A stretch of DNA of 64,000 nucleotides from Siphonodentalium dalli (GCA_032622095.1 CP136065.1:153267577-153331576); one strand, 5' to 3'. Positions 1 through 11,166 are shown, counted from the stretch's first letter. The notes: generated from the letters alone by a model not told the origin. Numbers and translations are program-made.

Positions 1-178
1 AACTCCGTTACGTCGTAACAAAAACTCCGCCGGAAATTTCGCTATAACTCCGATGAAATTAACAAAAACTCTGGCGTGTTTTACGCTATTTACCTTACAG
101 GAGAGCGGAGTTTTTAGCAGAGAGCGGAGAAAAAAACTCCGTTCTCCGGCGGAATTTCCGCTTGTAATTTGACAAGGT
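1..178. repeat. Edge of an unidentified CTCCG-rich repeat
   Basis: The first 180 bases repeat the words AACTCCG and CCGGCGGAA/GCCGGAAATTTC in both orientations, for example near 17-45 and 134-163. This is unlike the AT-rich DNA that follows. It looks like the end of a repeat cut by the window edge. I cannot assign a family. Confidence 0.3.
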
Positions 179-310
179 CCCTAACGGTGTTTGCTAAATA
201 AATAAATATTTAATAACATAAACAATAACATTGAATGGTAAAGCAATAAAATTAAAAGAAATGAACATGAATATATTAATTCTTGGAGTGAATGTGCATT
301 AATACTGAAT

Positions 311-421
311 ACAGTAATGCCCTAAACAATCAACTGCTTAACCACAGTAGAAATATGGGTAATTTTTCAGGATTCAGTCAGAATTTAAATATGGCTTTTT
401 GCTATTCATCGGAAAGCTCTC
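311..421 (+). mobile_element. Family A fold-back element, left half only
   Basis: Starts ACAGTAATGCCCTAAACAAT and continues through the CAGGATT and CATCGGAAAGCTCTC blocks that form one arm of the palindromic family A seen complete at 1833-2048. The opposite arm is absent, so this copy is a half element, and it is more diverged than most others here. Confidence 0.7.
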
Positions 422-605
422 AAGCATAAGTCGCTTTCTAGTGTTAATATTACCACTTGGAAATGGATCAGTGCTTATCGAAATCCAGAAAATTCTATAC
501 TATTATCTCGGTGGAGATACTTTAGCTTGGGACTTTTTTGTAGGATTTTATCAGAAAATGTTATGGAAGGGTTTGTAATTCAAACTATTAAACTGGTCTC
601 GCCTA

Positions 606-837
606 TTAACCCTTCCATGACTGTAGCTTCCTGAAATTTGGAGAAAACCCTGTGCCAATGCATTATCTTATATATGCGAGTTTCCCATACGGAGCCTCGC
701 ATATATATCAGAATACATTGGCCTAACAATATTTACCTTAACCTTACAGGCCAGTTCTTATATATGTGAGGCTCCCTATGGGAGACTCAAATATATAAGA
801 GAATGCACCAGCGCAACTCCCATCATGAAAGAGTTAA
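606..837. mobile_element. Family B TTAA-flanked hairpin element
   Basis: Flanked by TTAA at 606-609 and 834-837. The left end reads CCCTTCCATGACTG and the right end is its complement (CATCATGAAAGAG). Inside are paired copies of the motif TTATATATGCGAG with CTCCCTATGGGAG, forming hairpins. TTAA duplications with CCCTT-type ends are the hallmark of piggyBac-type elements. No ORF is present, so this is a non-autonomous MITE. Confidence 0.7.
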
Positions 838-1832
838 GGAACAAAAATAATTATTAAGGGAACTTATTTTAATGCTGTCCTCTGAATCAATAAGTGGCCC
901 ATCACAGTTCATAGTTCTTCAGCTACAGGAGTTATCACTAGGGTGAAACATTAGATTGTGAAAGATCAACAAACCAATGTGCTTAGTGAATTTTTATTAC
1001 TATTGGTCTGTTGTCAAATTCGGGGAGAAACTCAGGGGAAATAAGTGGTAATAGCTGGCCATTTATAAAACATTATGGTGTTACCATACAATGCAGGAAT
1101 TTTCAATATTTAATTACCAGTGCCATATACCTATTTCGAGATTAAATTTAGGTGATAATTAATAGCTCCCGATAGATTCAGGATTGAGGCACCATACACT
1201 TATGAGCATGGAATGATCAGCAAATATTTACAATATCCATTGATGAAGGGAATCTGAAGTAAGAACCGTCAATATATGTACTTCATATTTTACATTAGTG
1301 GCAAGATGATGGTAGCCCGTGTATTCTATACACACACATATTCACACACAAAATTATGGTAAAAAAAAAGGTGTACTTATGTACATGTATTTGCCATTTA
1401 GTGTGCGCTGGTGGTTAGCCATATTAAACCTGCTGCACAGCATGTTCTACTGAGGTTGTTAGTTTGGCAATGGGATTGATGGTTTCTATGTCTTGTCTGA
1501 TTGACGTTGCTGTTCTGGTCAGATTTTATGTTTGAACTCTGTCTGAAATGCAACATTTGGATAAGAGAAACTGTTCACTTTTAATACTGGCAGCTATATG
1601 GACATTACATAAAATAAAAATGCTCCGGTGGCGAATATGCAGCCCAAAAAGGAAATAATTTTGTTGTCGAATTTTAATATACAGATGACCGATCATCCAA
1701 AAATGCGGTATCAGAATTATTACACAGCTCATGGTTTGTCAATACACAATTTGGATCATGTTTTGTTTGTGTATGATCTTACATATAAACATGTGTAAAA
1801 TACACGGCTACTGGCATCTGACCACGGGGCTT
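838..1832. other. No gene seen
   Basis: About 1 kb of AT-rich DNA with stops in all frames. A short CA-rich microsatellite lies near 1328-1350 and a poly-A run near 1361-1370. I see no repeat family recurring elsewhere in the window. Confidence 0.5.
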
Positions 1833-2048
1833 TACAGTAATGCCCTAAATATTCAACTCCTTAACCACAGCAGATTCATGGGTAATTTTTCAGGATTTAG
1901 TCGGAAATATGGCTTGTTGCCATTCATCGGAAAGCTCTTCGTGAGAGCTTTCCGATGAATGGCAACAAGCCATATTTCCTGAAAAATCCTGAAAAATTAC
2001 CCATAATTCTGCTGTGGTTAAGGAGTTATTATTTAGGGCATTACTGTA
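1833..2048. mobile_element. Family A fold-back MITE, complete palindrome
   Basis: Begins TACAGTAATGCCCTAAAT and ends ATTTAGGGCATTACTGTA. The two arms (about 105 bp each) are near-perfect inverted repeats meeting at the CGGAAAGCTCTTCGTGAGAG centre around 1928-1950. The terminal TA on each side is the likely target-site duplication, proven for the nested copy at 30594-30810. TA duplication suggests mobilisation by a Tc1/mariner-type transposase. There is no coding capacity. Confidence 0.8.
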
Positions 2049-2085
2049 TGTGTAGATAGCAGAGCAGATCAAACTTAAAAGGAAA

Positions 2086-2197
2086 TTAATATAAAATGAT
2101 TTATTAGCTCATTCCATAGCTTTTGGCCATAGGCCTTCGCTGACGAAGGCCTATGGCCGAAAGCTATGGAATGAGCTAATAAATCATTTTATATTAA
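2086..2197. repeat. Nearly perfect 112-bp hairpin
   Basis: TTAATATAAAATGATTTATT is followed by a ~53-bp arm and its reverse complement ending CATTTTATATTAA, with the centre at GCCTTCGCTGACGAAGGC (about 2132-2149). Only a one-base asymmetry is visible in the arms. The ends are TTAA. It lies 38 bp from the end of the preceding family A palindrome. It may be a tiny fold-back MITE. No other copy occurs in the window. Confidence 0.6.
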
Positions 2198-2258
2198 TGA
2201 CAATTGGTCCCTTTATCTGGACTTTATACATATACTTATTAAAAGGAAATGTTTGCTG

Positions 2259-2604
2259 TTAACCCTTTCATGACGGAAGCTGTGCTGGTGCAGCATTAAA
2301 TATCCTGTGCCATAGAGAGCTTCTCATATATAAGAGATTGCACTGTATTACAAGGTCAAGGTAAATATTGTTAGCAAATGCATTCTCTTATATATATGCA
2401 AAGCTCCCTATGGGAGACTCACATATAAGAGAATGCACTAACACAGGGTCTTAATGTTGCACCAGCTCAGCTCCCATGTAAATATTGTTAGGCCAATGTA
2501 TTCGCCCTATGGGAGACTCGCATATATATAAAGAGAATGCATTGGCACAGGGTTTTCACAAAATTTTAGGAAGCTCCAGTAATGAAAGGGAGTGAAAGGT
2601 TTAA
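2259..2604. mobile_element. Family B TTAA element, double-hairpin copy
   Basis: TTAA at 2259-2262 followed by CCCTTTCATGACGG. The right end is GAAAGGTTTAA near 2604. Two successive hairpin modules (CTCCCTATGGGAGACTC at about 2407-2425 and CCCTATGGGAGACTCG at about 2505-2520) lie inside, making it longer than the simple B copies. The GCTGGTGCAGCATTAA and CAGGAAGCTCCAGT-like subterminal blocks recur in the other B copies. Non-autonomous. Confidence 0.65.
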
Positions 2605-3022
2605 CAGAAGAAAACACTTTCAAGTGGATGCAGGCAATTATTTCTGGCAACATTTTAATCTCACACCCACCGAGACAGCATGCGTGGCCATGTAAGAAGG
2701 TCAATTGGTCCAGCTCCTCTCCGCTCTCATAAAATAAGGAGGGTGGTAATTGTTCTCACAGGTTACCTATAATTTGGCTCCCCTTAATTAACATTTAAAT
2801 AATTAAGTAGACTTAATTAACATTCATTTAAATAAGAAAGTAGACTTAATTAACATTTAAATATGAAAGTAGAATTTTTGCTTTCAAATTATAGGTGCTG
2901 GTCAATTAATACATACCTCAAGACTACATCTTGGTTCATATTTGCTCAAATAAGGGAAAATTACTCATCATGCAATTTAGAGTTCTTTAAACTGTTTCTA
3001 TCATCCCTGTAGATATGGCTCC

Positions 3023-3365
3023 CAGGGACCAGCCTAGAGTATTCATTTGTACTCTCCATATTAGTGTATTAGGGAGAATTGTACTGTTATCAGGGAGAAG
3101 TCATAAAGGCTAAAGTTTGATTTATTCTCCAACATCACATTTCTGTGATCCAATAAATGTTATACAATACAAGAGCTTATTTATAATAGCCTGTTATAAC
3201 AAGTAAATACACTATTAAATCAGTAAATACGCTTCAAATAGGCTGTTTTGAAATATGCATACTGGTATATGAAAGAGAAGTTAGTTCTTCCTAAGACAAA
3301 AATAGAGAGAAGTGGCACAATTCAGGGAGATATCTCTTATAAAGTCACCCTCTAGGCTGTCCCTG
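3023..3365. mobile_element. Non-autonomous hAT-like element (343 bp)
   Basis: The left end is CAGGGACCAGCCTAGAG and the right end CTCTAGGCTGTCCCTG, terminal inverted repeats differing by a one-base indel. The flanking octamers ATGGCTCC (3015-3022) and ATAGCTCC (3366-3373) differ at one position. A CAG-type end with an 8-bp duplication is diagnostic of the hAT superfamily. Internal GGGAGA words and stops show no transposase. Confidence 0.65.
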
Positions 3366-3563
3366 ATAGCTCCCCTGAGTTGACTGAAGGGGAATTCGAG
3401 CTATTGTGGCTCTCCTGCAGTTTTCACCCACATTGTGCATTTATATTTAAAACATTACATCAACCACTTTAAGGTGGCACAAAAGTGCTCCACACATAAA
3501 AATGTTAGACAAGCTTGCATCTATACTCTATGGAATGCTACAGGCTAACTGTTGTATTGATAT

Positions 3564-4951
3564 CAAGCTAGGAGGCGACTGGAGCGAAGTTCTCGCCCTC
3601 GAGCCGGCGACTACGCCCTTTGGATGTCAGGCAGGCGAAAACAAAGTAGCTTTCCAAATTTGACCAAACTGGCATGATATTGTACGTACTACTGTAAATA
3701 ACTGGAAATTAAAACGAACAGGTCCCAATACTGTTGGTAACATCAGAGTATTAAAGTTCAGATTCATAATCATTCCGTACTAATCAGCAGTGATTGAACT
3801 GAGACTACAATGTAGTTAATTTCCACACTAGTGAAAATCCATGACAGCTGTTGTTATAGCATACTGCAATACATTGACACACTGCTTTCACGGTACAAAC
3901 ACCCCATTGATGAAAACGTACTAATTAAGTACCCGATGATTACTTTATGATTTATGTTCACTGATTAATGATGATCTTGTTTTCACAAGAATGCATAGGG
4001 CCTATATTTATTTCCAATCGAGGATGAGTTCAGTTTGTCTGTCCTATTAACAGTCCTATCTACATTGTATGAAATCGATACATGCGCACGTGCTTGTTCC
4101 CCTTCCGCGTTTTTAAATAACTTTGGAATTTTGCACTGCCCGATACCAATTTGAATTCAAGTTTCATTAAAAATTTCTTGATTCCCGATGTTGTTAGGAT
4201 ATATGATCAACGGTACATCTTTTCACAGAATAAAATATGTGAAACAACTTCAGTTATAAGCGAAGATCAACACAATTCAAGGATGTCACATTCCTTATTT
4301 TTGTGATATGTTTAGCATTCGGTATTAAACAGTCATGCCACCCCCAATAAATTTGAAATAAAATCTGAAATGCACAACCATTCTAATAAATTTCTTCTTT
4401 AGGTTTATAAAATTTTAAATTCCAATTGGTTGATCAAATATACAATTAAAATTAAAGCAAACAAAGTATTTGTCTTAAATCCCAACATGACAAATGACTC
4501 CCGAAAAATCTCCCTGATAGCCATTTTCTAAACTTAACAGGTCTGGCAGACACCACTTTACAGTAGAGAACAAAAGCCAGTTCACGCAACAATTGCCATT
4601 GCATTATAAAATGATATTTACACAGACATTTCCAATTGTAATACAATTAATTCTCAGATAAAGTCAACATTTTTTATTTTAAAATAAAAGCTACAAATTG
4701 AAGAAATACAATTTCAGGTTATCAATCTATTCAGGTACTATAATTGTGCTCTATTTTATTCTTGCTAAACATGTTTTATTTTGTAATTTTATCTTTTTAT
4801 TGAAGTTATAAATAAAGCGATATTTGAAAATTAATAAGTGTTTTTTATGTTTTTTCTTAGTCCTCCCCACTTCTCCTTTTGGGCTGAAGTCTCCCTAAAA
4901 TCTCCAGAGGGAGAATTAAGTCACTTCTCCATGTTTTCAACCCCTAGCTTG
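3564..4951. mobile_element. Probable hAT-related element
   Basis: The left end is CAAGCTAGGAGGCGACTGG and the right end is CCCCTAGCTTG, an inverted match of about 9 bp. The right ~200 bp (AAAGCGATATTTGAAAAT, TCCTCCCCACTTCTCC, CTCCCTAAAATCTCC) closely resembles the right end of the better-supported hAT element at 48996-50056, and the GGCGACT/TCGCC left region also corresponds. No matching 8-bp duplication is visible at these exact ends, so the boundaries are uncertain. No transposase ORF. Confidence 0.45.
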
Positions 4952-5210
4952 GGCCCCGATTCAAGCATTTTACTAGTTCAGGTCATGTACTTTTTATGGC
5001 AGTTATTCATTTCCACTCAATTTGTATCCCTTCTAAAGCTATGATTAAAGTCATCTTTTTAACTTTTGTATTGTTATATAATATGCTCGATGGGGTCCTC
5101 AGATAGTATAGATTCCTTCGTGTGGTGCACTAGCTTAACAATTAAGTAGTTTTCTGTGTAGGTCCATCTAAACTTTCTACCTCCTCACATAGCTCAGGCG
5201 TGGAAACCCC

Positions 5211-5437
5211 TTAACCCTTTCTGTACCAAATGGATTCTCCCATTTAGTTATGAAGTAAACATTGGAACGGTTTATTATTCATTTGGAAGGGTGTTCAGGT
5301 CATTAAAGCAGATGACAGATGGAAAAAACAGAGCAGAATTATTCATCTGGAAATGTTCAGATAATAAGTTCTACAAACATGGTTGTTTGTTGAAATTATT
5401 ATCTGAACATTTCCTAAGGGAACTAGTCAATGAGTCT
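5211..5437 (+). mobile_element. Family H TTAA element
   Basis: TTAA plus CCCTTTCTGTACCAAATGG and ATTCTCCCATTTAG, then TATTATTCATTTGGA and the AAATGTTCAGATAATAAGTT / AATTATTATCTGAACATTT hairpin near 5345-5415. The same order recurs at 24139, 31447 (reverse), 44801, 52593 and 58878. The right end is not sharp. The CCCTTT end and TTAA suggest a piggyBac-type non-autonomous element. Confidence 0.55.
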
Positions 5438-5479
5438 TTAGAAATTATTTAGAAATGGTTAATTTTCAGCCTTGAAATA

Positions 5480-6190
5480 CACCGGGTAGTAATTGTTCCA
5501 TGTGAAAAGATCCTCTTGTGATTTTCGGTCCAGTTCACTATCGATCCGTGTCCAGTTCACTTGCGAGTTTTTGTGCAAAAGGATGACATTTTATACAATT
5601 CTGGCGATTATTCCATATAATTTCCATAAATAGACCATGTTTGCAAATAGCACGACAAAGAACTTATTTTGATACTTAAGATTATATTAGTTATATATAT
5701 ATACTGGTTTCAAAACAGAGAAACGTTTACTATCAACCCACTTCATGACTTGTCAAAAAACAGACGTGCTTTACACCATTTACCAAACTTCCGCAATAAC
5801 CATCAGCGATTAATTTAAAACAAAGGTGAGTCTATTGTAATGTTTTAGTTCCAACATATGCGCACTTATTTCACCAAAAATCTGTTGCATAGATTTTCGG
5901 GTAATGAACCGATCTTACAAAGGGTGAAGTGGGGCCCATCACTAGTGAACTGGAATATTTCTGAAAATAGATAAATTATACTAGTCCACATTTACTTAAC
6001 AATTTCCAACTAGACTGTGTTGATAGTTGAGGTAGGTATATTAAACAAATGAACTGCATATATTTCTCTGTTGCGGAAAACTTGCGTTATTGACCATGGG
6101 AAAATTCCCAGTGACCTTGACCAGATCGTATAAGAAGTGGACCGAAAATCGGAAGAGGTATCAACCTCATGGAGCAGTTCCTACCCAGTG
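5480..6190. mobile_element. Inverted-repeat DNA element (~710 bp)
   Basis: The left end carries CACCGGGTAGTAATTG and GTGATTTTCGGTCCAGTTCA. The reverse complement of the right end carries CACTGGGTAGGAACTG and CCGATTTTCGGTCCACTTC, giving imperfect terminal inverted repeats of about 75 bp. AAATA flanks both sides and is a possible short target duplication. No ORF of note is inside. The superfamily is unresolved. Confidence 0.5.
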
Positions 6191-6191
6191 A

Positions 6192-6891
6192 AATAGAATG
6201 GGTGTATAGATTAGTGTACTAATAAATACTAATTGCTAGCATTGGAGGATCAGTGAGCAGAAAATTCAGTTCATTGACTTTCCCCCATATCAGCTTCAAA
6301 AGCGTACAATAATCAGTCTGACAGAAGCCGAAAGATTAATCTCCCGTGTATTAAATAAGCTTTCATCGTGATGGTGGGAGGAACATTCCCATTAACAATT
6401 CCATCAATTCATGGGCTCGTGCATGATCCTGTTAAACGGATGACTGAAGGGAAATAGTTTCACATAGAACTGCATCCGTCATGACTACACATGTCTGCAG
6501 AAACAGAAACCCAAGACTGATTGAGGTTTATTGTCATTACAGCCATCAACCGACGTTTTAGATGTCATCTAAGTCGAAAAATGTCCATAACTCTTGCAAA
6601 AATAATTTGGCAATGTTCCCCAATTAAAACGCAGCCTGTCTTTAGAGCCAATTTAGCAACATATCAAGTTTGGTGGTGATATTGCAACCCTAACTAGAGC
6701 TAATTATCATCCAAAAACATGGATCTGATGGTAACCCAAATTTATAAGTGAAAACGGTCCGTATTAACTCTGGTGAAAATGGGCACCCAGAACCCATAAT
6801 CTAACTTGTCCTGTATGTTGTGAACCTACATGCTACGGCAATCTCACACGACTTCCCCGTCGAGAAAATTTTGGGCTGAAGTTTGTTAGAA
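6192..6891. other. No gene seen
   Basis: Multiple stops in all frames, no splice-flanked open frame and no repeat shared with the rest of the window. The stretch from about 6640 has short phrases (GGTGATATTGCAACC, GGTGAAAATG) of the kind found in the anonymous tandem repeats at 8536-8960. Confidence 0.4.
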
Positions 6892-6895
6892 TTAA

Positions 6896-7289
6896 CACTC
6901 CCAAATTACTACTTCTTTGGCTTCGGGGCAAAAAATATTTGATTCGAATCGAGGAACCCACCACCCATCAGAGTGATCAGATATTGATTTTTGATGATTG
7001 TTATTTCTCGAGATGTGCAATTATTTGTGGCCCAGAAAACATTCATCAAACTGATGGTCTCGGACAAAATTGCTGGTGAGATGGATAATTCTAAATCAAG
7101 TGATAATACGGCCATATTTCGTTGAACAAAATGTTGATAAATAACAAGTTTTGGGAAATTTTATACCATAGTTGACAGTGGTTAGCATTATTTTGTTTAA
7201 ATTAATCGATTCTGACAACTAAAGCGTATTTTGAAAAAATGTTGTTGTATCTTGATGATACGGGGACCGTCTGATCGGATTGCGTACCT
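6896..7289. mobile_element. Family P TTAA element, diverged copy
   Basis: TTAA occurs just outside both ends (6892-6895 and 7290-7293). The interior keeps ATTACTACTTCTTTGGCTT, GGGGCAAAAAATATTTGATT, TCGAGGAACCCA and the right end CTGATCGGATTGCGTACCT of the clearer copies at 15914 and 23078. A short GACAGA-type run follows. Non-coding. Confidence 0.5.
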
Positions 7290-7293
7290 TTAA

Positions 7294-8360
7294 TAGCTTT
7301 AAAGATATTATTCAGAAGAAAAAAAAGTAAATGGACAGACAAGCAGGCAGATGGACAGACGAATGGGTCTGATTGAGGCGCACAAAATTTACATTTTTTC
7401 CAACATCAGATAGTCTGTTTTCCGATATGGTAGAACTGTTGTCAATACAGCAGAATCTAGTGTCTTTAATGAAACATGTCGATCGTTGACCACATTGTTA
7501 ACACATGTGCAAATAGAAGAAAGATACATAATACAATGTCAATTAACATAGAAACAGGAAAAAACATATAGATACTGGCAGTATATATAAATGCATACAT
7601 GAACCCAGTAGTTGAAGTAGTTGATTGGTTACATTTTACAAGGGGGAATTCTGCCTGAGAACTATATAAATGTCAGTTTGGAACAATGAAATAAGCAAAC
7701 AATATGTTTATAAAGACTATATATGCAAAGTAGTTTGATATATTGCACCATTACAGTAAGACTTGAATGCTTACAGTCCATTACATAATTTGTCTCTGAA
7801 TAATATAGCATAGAATTGCCTATAAATAGGGTCTATGACTGAATGATGTTACAGACATCATGAATGTGTTGACAACCCAATATGTTAGTTGTCTGTAAAT
7901 GAGCCCAAGGGAAATGAGATGAAAGTACAGGGTTTAATAATTGATCGCAATATTAATTCTGATGATATACTTGCTTCTTGTAAAAAGGAGCAATTCATTC
8001 CCATTCTCTACAGCTACACAGAGTAAGTGACATAATATGTTCACTGCCGATTCCTATTCAATTACATGCAAAAGGTACAATATAACTCGTAGTCAGCAGT
8101 GAATGTGTTAACCATATTTTTAATAAATACTTTGTATTTCTCATATAGCACTGACGCATACTTCTCATCTAGTTTTGATGGATGTGACTAGTCGTGAGCA
8201 TCAATTTATTAATGTCTGAGTCAAATTGCCTTATATTATAAGAGGGGGTCAGGATGCATAATTGATATAGACAGAATACAATGCGCATCTTAATCGAGAA
8301 TCTTTTATCGAATGAGTGGCGGATGGCACAGGAATATATTTCACGAGAGCAGAGCTCATG
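7294..8360. other. No gene seen
   Basis: AT-rich, with a degenerate GGACAGACAAGCAGGCAG microsatellite near 7331-7360 and otherwise unique-looking sequence. No ORF longer than chance and no convincing exon signal. Confidence 0.45.
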
Positions 8361-8508
8361 TTAAAGGCCCACTTAATTTTCGAACCCCCCAGATCACATT
8401 ATATAAAATATATGCCATATTATATACCATTTGAAAGAGGAAGCCTCAAAACATTGTATTTTCAACTTATTCAATGTAATAAACTGTCAACATGTTGTTT
8501 TTGTTGAC
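8361..8508. mobile_element. Family G TTAA element, half copy
   Basis: TTAA at 8361 followed by AGGCCCACTTAATTTTCG, then ATATAAAATATATGCCATA, AAACATTGTATT and CAACATGTTGTTTTTGTT. It matches one half of the complete G copy at 14474-14947 (in reverse) and the left half of 28229-28645. Confidence 0.6.
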
Positions 8509-8535
8509 AAAACAATGTGTGTTTGCGAATTCACA

Positions 8536-8962
8536 TACCAAAAATCTTTCAAATCCGTTGATAATTATTCAAAATAAACCCTGGATAACTTTTTGTGGGT
8601 GCTGATGCCAAAACATGACAATCAAAGGGCAATATTTAAACTCTGGTGAAAATGTTCAGATGGGCCTAGCTTATGAACTTGTTTCAGAAACTTCTCTTGT
8701 GAACACATATATCAAAAATCTTTCAAATCTGTTTATAATTGTTCGAAATAAATCCCGAAAAAAAATTCCTGGGGGCTAAACACCAAAAATTACAATCAAA
8801 CAGCCATAACTTTGGTGAAAATGTCTGGTTTGCGAACTTTTTTCAGATTCCCTTTGAGAACTGATGAACCAAAAATCTTTAAAATCCATTGATAATTGTT
8901 AGAAATAACCCCGGAAAACATTTCAGGACAGACAGACAGACAGACGGATGGACAAACAGACG
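8536..8962 (+). repeat. Tandem repeat, about 160-bp unit, three copies
   Basis: The phrase CCAAAAATCTTTCAAATCCG, followed by GATAATTATTCAAAATAAACCC and GGTGAAAATG, recurs three times at a spacing of roughly 158-168 bp. It ends in a GACAGACAGACAGACAGACGG microsatellite at about 8927-8960. Units are visibly diverged. Function unknown. Confidence 0.6.
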
Positions 8963-9079
8963 GAAGCCATTGCTATATACGCTGCTGAAAACGTTTCGGG
9001 CAGAGGATAAATAGAAAAGCATTGTCGTCATTTGAGTAACATTGCTCTGGGAACCTAAATAACCAACCATAGTTCAGAG

Positions 9080-9412
9080 CAGATTGCATGCATCAACAGC
9101 ATTGGCAAATATTGGGCATTGATCAATCTGACAGCAATTGCTGATATTCTGATTACAGCGAAAATCAGCACCCATTAAATTTCTGTAATTTGTGTGTCCG
9201 GGTCTAGTACATCTCACTTTAGCAGCCCTGTTAATTAGCAAATGCATAGGTAAAAAGAAATTTCATTGGCTATTATTTAGCCTAGAAAAATTTAAGAGCC
9301 TGCCCACGTTTTGTCTTAATGTTGCACTGTGAAAGTCTGCAGACAGCAAAAATAATTCTACTAATAACAAGGACTACAGAGATAACAAGGATTATCTTGA
9401 TAATCAGCAATT
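9080..9412 (+). repeat. Anonymous repeat J, interrupted by element D
   Basis: TTGGCAAATATTGGGCATTG, CAATTGCTGATATTCTGATTAC and GGTCTAGTACATCTCACTT at 9100-9220 have diverged matches at about 13200-13390. TGCAGACAGCAAAAATAATTC, AAGGACTAC and GATTATCTTGATAATCAGC at 9335-9412 match 12600-12675. The J sequence resumes after element D at 11447 (AACCAGACCAAACCAAA), so D was inserted into J. Confidence 0.5.
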
Positions 9413-9607
9413 TTAACTCTTTCGCTGCCACCCGCCACCACAGACGTACCCCCAGTGCCACGCATCCTGTACATATATCCATGTATTTCATGTATATATG
9501 GGTAATACATTATATCTCAAGCAGTTTCTAATATAATTAGTTGAAACTTCACATGTATATAGACATAGGTATACCCTGTCGAATGCCTCCATGGACACGC
9601 CCACCAA

Positions 9608-10026
9608 GGTCACGTGACATTGGTGGCCATCTTGGATTAGTGGCTAGTATTTGCCGGTATATGTACAGTTTGTGTGGGTATGAATGGGTGTGTTGTTTGT
9701 TTTCTAATTTTCAACCCAATTATACGATGTCCAACAGTAAGGTACATGGGAGTAACCTATATGAACCCACTTTGGACATAAAATAGGTCACGTGACCTTG
9801 GCGTCCATCTTGGATTTATGCAAGTTGCCACCTATTTGTTGCAAAATGGGATACAATGGCGCACTTTGTTGAGTTCGTGCTTTTGTTGATTGAATATTCC
9901 CTGATAGGTACAATTCCAAATATAGATACATATATATAACCATACCCATATGTATATATACCTGCAGGGGGACATATGACCCTGCTCCGCCCCTTATAAT
10001 TCATGTGATCTTGACGGCCATCTTGA
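9608..10026. promoter_or_regulatory. Three CACGTG + CCATCTTG modules inside element D
   Basis: GTCACGTGACATTGGTGGCC then ATCTTGG at 9609-9637, GTCACGTGACCTTGGCGTCC then ATCTTGG at 9787-9812, and a decayed version (TCATGTGATCTTGACGGCC then ATCTTG) at 10001-10025. Each pairs a palindromic E-box with a CCATCTTG core that matches the known YY1 motif (AAGATGGC on the other strand), spaced about 11-15 bp apart. The order and spacing are kept in the second D copy. Binding is inferred, not shown. Confidence 0.45.
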
Positions 10027-10189
10027 ATTTCAGGAAAATTGGGTTTTACGATGATTTATGTTAATTACGTGGGTCACACGGGCGTATGCATGGTCAACTC
10101 ACCAGCATAATTAATTTAGTTGCCTGTTATCACCACTGGAAAACGATACAATAGACAAGGGTTGTTCAAAACCAGTAAAGGTGTATTAT

Positions 10190-11125
10190 AAATAATAGGT
10201 ATAAGTATCTTATGCGCCGCAGGCGCCCCTCGATCATTAGAGTATAGAGGTTAGTTACCCACCCGCCACCCTATCCCGCCACCCATAGTATCTTATTCGC
10301 CATAGGCGCCCCTATAGAGGCTACTATATACCCACATAAATAATAGGTATAAGTATCTTATGCGCCGCAGGTGCCCCTCGATCATTAGAGTATAGAGGTT
10401 ATAGTTACCCACCCACCTCCCCATCCCGCCACCCATAGTATCTTATGCGCCGCAGGCGCCCCTATAGAGGCTACTGCCACATAAATAATAGGTATAAGTA
10501 TCTTATGCGCCGCAGGCGCCCCTCGATCATTAGAGTGTAGAGGTTAGTTACCCACCCACCTCCCCATCCCGCCACCCATAGTATCTTATGCGTCGCAGGC
10601 GCCCCCATAGAGGCTACTGCCACATAAATAATAGGTATAAGTATCTTATGCGCCGCAGGCGCCCCTCGATCATTAGAGTATAGAGGTTAGTTACCCACCC
10701 ACCACCCCATCCCGCCATCCATAGTATCTTATGCGCCGCAGGCGCCCCTATAGAGGCTATACTGCCCACATAAATAATAGGTATAAGTATCTTATGCGCC
10801 GCAGGCGCCCCTCGATCATTAGAGGATAAAGGTTAGTTACCCACCCACCACCTCATCCCGCCACCCATAGTATCTTATGCGCCGTAGGCGCCCCTGTCGA
10901 GGCTACTGCCCACATAAATAATAGGTATAAGTATCTTATGCGCCGCAGGCGCCCCTCGATCATTAGAGGATAAAGGTTAGTTACCCACCCACCACCTCAT
11001 CCCGCCACCCATAGTATCTTATGCGCCGTAGGCGCCCCTGTCGAGGCTACTGCCCACATAAATAATAGGTATAAGTATCTTATGCGCCGCAGGCGCCCCT
11101 CGATCATTAGAGTATAGAGGTAATA
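10190..11125. repeat. Minisatellite, about 145-bp unit, seven units
   Basis: The block AATAGGTATAAGTATCTTATG, then CGCCGCAGGCGCCCCTCGAT and CATTAGAGTATAGAGG, occurs near 10196, 10344, 10490, 10633, 10780, 10920 and 11064. It alternates with a second half-unit (CCCGCCACCCATAGTATC, GGCGCCCCTATAGAGG). Units are very similar, suggesting recent expansion or homogenisation. The other D copy has only two such blocks. Confidence 0.8.
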
Positions 11126-11166
11126 ACAATAACTTCTTCAGTCCTGAGTCTTTTGCGAGCAGCCAT
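11107..11166 (-). pseudogene. Start of a lost piggyBac-type transposase ORF (19 codons)
   Basis: The minus-strand ATG at 11164-11166 opens MAARKRLRTEEVIVIT, three more residues and a stop at 11107-11109. It lies about 280 bp inside the element end, where a piggyBac transposase gene should begin, and the short basic RKRL-plus-EE opening resembles starts I know from piggyBac-like transposases. The reading frame then runs into the minisatellite and stops. The identical ORF is at 42882-42941. The assignment is an inference from position and motif. It is far too short to be an enzyme. Confidence 0.45.

Noticed and set aside
9541-10004. ORFs of 81 and 62 codons matching ORFs at 43536-43778 and 43318-43506
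   Set aside because: The matching pairs lie in two recent copies of the same non-autonomous element; similarity is explained by shared descent and no protein family is recognised.
10190-11125. CRISPR-like regularly spaced repeats
   Set aside because: Units are contiguous ~145-bp minisatellite repeats with conserved sequence between the cores, in eukaryotic DNA; there are no variable spacers.
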